64,000 nt of DNA from Bacteroidales bacterium (GTDB taxonomy: Bacteria; Bacteroidota; Bacteroidia; Bacteroidales; UBA932), in the NCBI GenBank assembly GCA_017934185.1, contig JAGBJY010000052.1, positions 26,439 to 90,438 on the forward strand, in the 5' to 3' direction. Below are positions 59,617-64,000 of the stretch, in pieces (position 1 is the first letter of the stretch; each line of letters opens with the position of its first letter). The notes under the pieces are model-generated. The model saw only the letters and a list, made by a program, of their open reading frames with translations. It was not told the origin of the DNA and did no database searches. A program made the position numbers and the translations under genes.

Positions 59617-62600
59617 TTAGAAAGTAACCTGTACGCCACCGGAAATGGTGCGGACCGGGGAGTAGACGGCAACGTAAGTATTGCCGGAGTAAGAGTAGCG
59701 GGGATCCAAACCCTTTCTGGCAGACCAGAAATAGAGGTTTTCACCAACGGCATAGATACGGAGTTTAGAGATGCCTTTTACGATGTTTTTGAAAGTATAA
59801 CCTACAGAGAAAGACTGGAAGTTCAGATAAGAGGCATCGGTGAGCCAACGGTCACTTGTGGCGGCGGAATATTGGTCGGAATAGTACCAGCGGGGAATGT
59901 CGCTGGATGTATTGTTCACAGACCAGGCTTTAGCCCAATCCACGTGGAAGGTAGAGCCGGCGTCTCCCGAATCGGCCCACGGAGCCATGAAGTTCTGATA
60001 ACGGCTGTCGTAAACCTTACCACCAAGCTGATAGTCAAAGCTGACAGAGGCATCAAAACCGCCGATGGTGAGCGTGGTACCAAAGCCGCCGAACAGTTTG
60101 GGAAGCATGCTGCCCAGTTCATAATAGGTGGCTACATTGGGGTTGGTCGTGGTTTCATCCTTGAGGGTACCGGGCTGGTTGGTAATCACCGTTCCGTCCT
60201 CGTCCTTGAGCTTGGAATCTACATAATAGAGGGCTTCACCTTTTTCGTTCACACCTGCATAGCAGTGATAGAAAGCGTTATAAAGAGGACCGCCCAGTTT
60301 GAGCCAGCGGCTGCTTTCAGTATATCCATAGACTCCGTTCTCAGGATCAACCATCTTACTCTCGGGCAGAGACAGAATCTTGGTGGTGTTGTGGGAAGCG
60401 TTGAGATTGATATCCCACTGGACCAGTCTGGTGCGTACCGGCTGAACGTTGAGGCTTACTTCAATACCGGAATTGCGGAGGTCACCGGCGTTGCCGTACA
60501 TACCGCGGGCACCGGCACTCTCAGGAACAGAGAGCCAGAACAACTGGTTTTTCACCTTTTTAGTGTACAGGTCAATACCGCCGCTGAGACGGCTCTGGAA
60601 GAAACTGAACTCGGCACCTACGTTAGTGTTGGTAGTTGTTTCCCAAGTAATATCAGGGTTACCCAGGGCCGAGAAGGAAGGAGACATTGTATAAGTTCCA
60701 GAGTTGGAAAGGCTGTACATGTCGGTATATCTGTAACTGCCTATGCTGTCATTGCCCTGCTGGCCGATGGAAGCCTTCACTTTGAGGAGATCGAGCCAGG
60801 TAGCACCCTGCATGAAGGGTTCCTTGGAAAGGATCCAGGCAGCACCCACAGACCAGAAGTTGCCCCAGCGATGATCCTTGGCAAAGTAAGAAGAAGCATC
60901 ACGACGATAACTCAAGGACAGATAAGCCGTGTTGTGGTCGTCTACCTGTGCGCTCACAAAGTAACCTTCCACGTTGTACTCGGTAGAGTAGCTTGCAGAA
61001 TCGTAATGGTTGGCGGAAGCGTTGATTTCCTGGATGTCAGGAGAGAACAGACCGCGGGAATTTGCCTGGAGATAGTTGGTCTTGGCATTGTAGTACTCGT
61101 GACCAGCCAGAACGTTCACATTAAAGCGGCCGAAGCTGTTGTGATAGGTGAGGGTCTGTACGTTGTTGGTACGGAAACCATTGTTCTGGTATTTGGTAAG
61201 TTCTCCGTTTACGCTGACTTTCGGACCATAGAGGGCGTTGTCGTAGTGATGATACATTGTATTGCCCCAGTTCACGTTGGAAGTGGCGTTGAAATGCAGC
61301 CAGGAGGTGATATCCACGTCTGCAGTGAAGGTTCCGTTAAACTGGTTACCAATGGTATAATGTGTGTTGTAGCGGTTGCTGCCCAGAGGGTTACCGGTCT
61401 GGAGGAAAGCCCTGCTTACGGGGTAGTCACTGCCGGCCACACCATAGTCGTACTGCTGGTTACCGTTATCGTCCGTGCGGATAATGGGGTTCTTGTCCTT
61501 GTCCAGGATACGGACATAAGCGGGATAGATGGGAGCAATAGCTGTTGCATAGTACATCAGGTTGGTTGACCCCAAATCGGTATCCATGTTCGGGGTGGAG
61601 TTGGTCTTTGAATGTACATAGCTGATGTTGCCACCGACCTTGAGCCATCTCTTGATTTTGTATTCGGCGCGCAGACGGGCGCTGATACGCTCGTAGCCGG
61701 AGTAGTGGATAACACCATCTTCGTTGAGATAACCGAGGCTAGAGTAGAACGAAGCTCTGTCGGTACCGCCGTTCATGCTTACGGTGTATTCCTGACGGAG
61801 GGCTTTCTTGTAAGTAAGGTCTTTCCAGTTGTCAGGCTGAATCCAATAAGTTTCTGTCACGGCGCCTTCATCGTTCGTCACGGGAATGGCAAAACCAAGG
61901 GTGGCAGAGGGATCCAGTTTGCCGTTGAGGCCGACGAGCTGTTTGCCGTCTCCCACAGTGAAAGCCTGGTAACCCAGATATTTAATCATATCTTCATTGG
62001 CTTTCACGTTTGCCGCGGCAGCGCTCATACCCTTGTTATAATACAGGTTATTGAAGAGCATGGCGTAGGTCGCTTCGTAGTACTCGGCAGGATCGGAAAT
62101 GGTTTCGTAATCCTGCAGGGCGCGGGTGTTCAGACCCCATTTTGCATCCAAGGTGACGATGGCGTCACCGCTACGGTTTTTCTTGGTGGTAACGAGGATT
62201 ACACCGGCGGCACCACGGGCACCGTAAAGAGCTGCAGAAGCGGCGTCTTTCAGAACGGTCACACTCTCGATATCCGACTGGGGAATATTGGAGAGGTTAG
62301 CCGTGTAGGGAGCGCCGTCCACAATCACGAGAGGTTCGGTACCTGCGTACATGGATGCGATACCGCGGATGTTCATGGAACCGGCTCCGGCACCGGGAGC
62401 ACCGGAAGCGCCTCTCATTTGCAGACCAGGGACATTACCGACAAGGGCATTGGCCACGTTGGTGGTCTGGCGTTTCTGCAAGTCTTCGGATTTCATCACG
62501 GCAGCGGAGCCGGTAAAGGCTTCCTTGGTGGTAGTGCCGAAGGCAACAACAATGGTTTCTTCCAGCAGCTGGGTGTCTTCGTCCAGGGCAATGTTTACCA

Positions 62601-62871
62601 CATTGCGTCCGGATACGTTGACTTCCTGGCTCACGTAGCCGAGGCAGCTTACGGAGAGAACGCCGTTGGAGGGAACAGAAATCTTATAATTACCTCCAAC
62701 ATCAGTCAAGGTGTAGACTTTGGTATCGCCCTTGAGTACCACATTGGCACCCACAATGGGTTCTCCAGCAGCATCGGTCACCGTACCGCTCACAGACATA
62801 TTCTGTGCGTATGCGGCAAGGCCCAATACCATCCATACCATAGCTGTGAAAAAAAGCTTAATTTTTTTCAT
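59617..62871 (-). CDS. susC: SusC/RagA-family TonB-dependent outer-membrane receptor
   Basis: The product is 1084 residues from the ATG at 62871; the ATG at 62877 adds two. The signal peptide ends AAYAQ. The N-terminal carboxypeptidase-regulatory-like domain is VSGTVTDAAGEPIVGANVVLKGD (about 28-50). The plug domain follows with VVAFGTTTKEAFTGSAAVM, PGLQMRGASGAPGAG and DIESVTVLKDAASAALYGARGAAGVILVTTKK. A C-terminal barrel ends in SGGVQVTF. It imports a polymer-derived nutrient with TonB energy. The promoter at 62970-63000 and a leader hairpin lie upstream. The paired SusD and lipoprotein follow. Confidence 0.96.
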   Translation of the reverse strand: MKKIKLFFTAMVWMVLGLAAYAQNMSVSGTVTDAAGEPIVGANVVLKGDTKVYTLTDVGGNYKISVPSNGVLSVSCLGYVSQEVNVSGRNVVNIALDEDTQLLEETIVVAFGTTTKEAFTGSAAVMKSEDLQKRQTTNVANALVGNVPGLQMRGASGAPGAGAGSMNIRGIASMYAGTEPLVIVDGAPYTANLSNIPQSDIESVTVLKDAASAALYGARGAAGVILVTTKKNRSGDAIVTLDAKWGLNTRALQDYETISDPAEYYEATYAMLFNNLYYNKGMSAAAANVKANEDMIKYLGYQAFTVGDGKQLVGLNGKLDPSATLGFAIPVTNDEGAVTETYWIQPDNWKDLTYKKALRQEYTVSMNGGTDRASFYSSLGYLNEDGVIHYSGYERISARLRAEYKIKRWLKVGGNISYVHSKTNSTPNMDTDLGSTNLMYYATAIAPIYPAYVRILDKDKNPIIRTDDNGNQQYDYGVAGSDYPVSRAFLQTGNPLGSNRYNTHYTIGNQFNGTFTADVDITSWLHFNATSNVNWGNTMYHHYDNALYGPKVSVNGELTKYQNNGFRTNNVQTLTYHNSFGRFNVNVLAGHEYYNAKTNYLQANSRGLFSPDIQEINASANHYDSASYSTEYNVEGYFVSAQVDDHNTAYLSLSYRRDASSYFAKDHRWGNFWSVGAAWILSKEPFMQGATWLDLLKVKASIGQQGNDSIGSYRYTDMYSLSNSGTYTMSPSFSALGNPDITWETTTNTNVGAEFSFFQSRLSGGIDLYTKKVKNQLFWLSVPESAGARGMYGNAGDLRNSGIEVSLNVQPVRTRLVQWDINLNASHNTTKILSLPESKMVDPENGVYGYTESSRWLKLGGPLYNAFYHCYAGVNEKGEALYYVDSKLKDEDGTVITNQPGTLKDETTTNPNVATYYELGSMLPKLFGGFGTTLTIGGFDASVSFDYQLGGKVYDSRYQNFMAPWADSGDAGSTFHVDWAKAWSVNNTSSDIPRWYYSDQYSAATSDRWLTDASYLNFQSFSVGYTFKNIVKGISKLRIYAVGENLYFWSARKGLDPRYSYSGNTYVAVYSPVRTISGGVQVTF

Positions 62872-62940
62872 AAGCATTAGATTAATTAAACATAAATATT
62901 GATACACGTATTTTTTCCAGTATCAAATACACTATAAAAC

Positions 62941-63000
62941 GTCCGTTTATTCTTGCGGACAATCGGTTGCAAAGATTGCAAAACAAAATCAAATTTGCAA
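62941..63000 (-). promoter_or_regulatory. susC promoter and leader inverted repeat
   Basis: On the minus strand a TTG (63000-62998) lies 20 bp before AATCTTTG (62977-62970, 7 of 8 to TAnnTTTG). Just downstream is an inverted repeat GTCCG-10-CGGAC (62960-62941) at about the start of the transcript. The rest of the 62872-63167 gap is AT-rich and shows a second short GATAC/GTATC repeat. Confidence 0.55.
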
Positions 63001-63167
63001 GCCCGTGATAATAGGTGTTTTATGCAATAAATTTAGTTTTTTCTGTTTTTAAAATCTTTTTTTGTCCCGATTTTTGGGCAAGATAGTTAAAATTTGTGAG
63101 AATCTGCCAAGAAATACTAATAAATTATAATTGAAAAATTTTTTAATAATTAAGCTGAATTGTCGGT

Positions 63168-63770
63168 CTAATGGGCTAAACGGGTCTCTTTCAAGTATCT
63201 GGAAAGGGTGTTCGGGTGGATTTTAATTTGCTTGGCAATGGCCCGAATGGGGATTCCCTGGAGCCTTTTGGCCATAATCCGTTCATAATTCTGCTCAAAA
63301 CGCTGCCGCTCTTTAGACTTTCCTGCCGGTCGGCCCAGTTTGACGCCGGACAGCTTTTTGGCGGTCAGCGCCTCGCGCGTGCGTTGGGATATAAGGTTAC
63401 GCTCAATCTCCGCTGCCAGGGAAAACGCGAAAGCGATAATCTTTGAATTCAGCGAATCGGACAGTTCAAAATTGTCCTTGATGGAGCGAATCTGAATGCC
63501 TTTCTGGGAACAGGTGTTCAGGATGGACATCACCATCATCATGTTCCTGCCAAGACGGGAGAGTTCCGAGACAATCAACAAATCGCCCCGTTTCATCTGT
63601 TTTAAGAGTTTTCCCAGCGTACGCTTTTCCACTTTCTGGGTTCCTGAAATTTTTTCCTGAACCCAACGGTCAATGGTAATTCCGTGTGTTTTCCCCCAAG
63701 ATTCAATCTCAAAGCGCTGACCATCATAGGATTGCAAATCAGTACTTACGCGTATGTAAGCAATAACCAT
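63168..63770 (-). CDS. serine recombinase (resolvase/invertase)
   Basis: The product is 200 residues. The catalytic domain begins VIAYIRVSTDLQSYDGQ with the nucleophile Ser9. The conserved SELSRLGRNMM and SLAAEIERNLISQRTREAL helix (E-helix) follow. KLGRPAGK links to a C-terminal helix-turn-helix (IPIRAIAKQIKIHPNTLSRYL). It resembles small resolvase/invertase proteins such as the Mpi-type invertases of Bacteroides, which flip promoters of surface loci. It is immediately upstream of the susC promoter region on the same strand. I found no convincing inverted-repeat pair around that promoter, so its target may be elsewhere. Confidence 0.9.
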   Translation of the reverse strand: MVIAYIRVSTDLQSYDGQRFEIESWGKTHGITIDRWVQEKISGTQKVEKRTLGKLLKQMKRGDLLIVSELSRLGRNMMMVMSILNTCSQKGIQIRSIKDNFELSDSLNSKIIAFAFSLAAEIERNLISQRTREALTAKKLSGVKLGRPAGKSKERQRFEQNYERIMAKRLQGIPIRAIAKQIKIHPNTLSRYLKETRLAH

Positions 63771-64000
63771 AGATTAAGTTTCAGATTATAATCAAAATTA
63801 GCATAAATAATCATAATAAAAAAGAAAAACGCCGGTCTCTCGGGTTGTAAATACTTAATAACCTTAATTCCGCAAAAAGCAAAATTTTTTTGCCTGATGT
63901 CGCCTGACGGCGGTCGGTGATGCCCTGTTTTGCTGCCAAATGGGGGGTCTGCCCGGTCAATCAGCCCTCAGTCAGCAGGAATCCGCCCTCGAAGAGGCGA
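63771..64000. other. intergenic region, right edge
   Basis: The first 130 bp or so are AT-rich, the remainder GC-rich. No gene is supported. On the minus strand a 12-codon open tail at 63999-63961 (ending LLTEG then stop) could be the last part of a gene entering from the right, but it is too short to judge. Confidence 0.3.

Noticed and set aside
62937-62948. Possible Mpi-type inversion site (AAACGTCCGT-like) in the susC leader
   Set aside because: Only one copy was found, and inversion needs two in opposite orientation.
63961-63999. C-terminal fragment of a gene entering from the right edge (minus strand)
   Set aside because: Only 12 codons are visible, too little to support a gene.
1-64000. 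tRNA, rRNA or known riboswitch genes
   Set aside because: Reading the intergenic regions on both strands, I saw no tRNA cloverleaf, rRNA or recognisable riboswitch core. A covariance-model search could still find small RNAs.

Overview
The window comes from a chromosome of the phylum Bacteroidota, most probably order Bacteroidales and probably gut-associated. Visible support: a SusC/SusD pair with lipoprotein partner, fimbrillin-like lipoproteins, a NigD-like lipoprotein, a DPP7-type S46 peptidase, Bacteroides-type fumarate reductase subunits, an EF-G2 paralogue, and repeated TAnnTTTG (-7) promoter boxes with little Shine-Dalgarno signal. Housekeeping genes are GC-rich. Three stretches are clearly more AT-rich and look acquired: about 6.4-8.4 kb, 54.2-57.0 kb and 62.9-63.9 kb. 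The genus cannot be fixed from the sequence alone.

Layout. 0-5.6 kb (minus): OmpR-type response regulator and histidine kinase, then a tiny peptide gene, a large surface lipoprotein with 26-residue BspA-like repeats, and a lipoprotein cut by the window edge. 5.7-9.1 kb: a PepSY-like secreted protein, then an accessory region of small membrane proteins bracketed by unusual palindromic repeat arrays. 9.1-14.5 kb: a fimbrillin-like lipoprotein, an ECF sigma factor with a probable trans-envelope anti-sigma/beta-barrel partner, a NigD-like lipoprotein and a VWA/YfbK-like lipoprotein. 14.6-30.5 kb: EF-G2, RNase HII, S46 peptidase, Mrp, a membrane-anchored peptide deformylase, MutS, a glycosyltransferase, a YfhO-like protein, DHFR, thymidylate synthase and a Na+-dependent transporter. 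30.5-37.3 kb (minus): galK, a CpXC protein, galM, a thioredoxin-like lipoprotein and a large surface protein, probably one operon. 37.3-49.1 kb (minus): an EEP-family protein, YchF, PpiD-like, LptC, a TPR-like protein, an outer-membrane barrel, CoaX and Mfd. 49.1-49.3 kb: an AT-rich divergent intergenic region with DnaA-box-like 9-mers, a candidate replication origin. 49.3-57 kb (plus): RuvB, a secreted Ntn hydrolase, fumarate reductase FrdA/FrdB, an ATPase and a HipS-HipT-HipB operon. 57-63.8 kb (minus): SusC/SusD and partner lipoprotein, and a serine recombinase.

The most unusual feature is a set of four 133-bp arrays (6201-6333, 8656-8788, 8853-8985, 50357-50489). Each is two 51-bp imperfect palindromes separated by exactly 31 bp. 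There are two sequence families with the same geometry. One 51-bp unit is present in opposite orientation in two otherwise near-identical arrays, and one array appears to supply the start of a signal peptide. A second noteworthy pattern is a promoter module of three 21-bp direct repeats in front of both fimbrillin/surface-lipoprotein loci. The genes within each locus suggest envelope remodelling and surface display (sigma/anti-sigma, fimbrillins, BspA-like), glycan and galactose use (SusCD, gal operon), peptide use (S46 peptidase) and anaerobic fumarate respiration.
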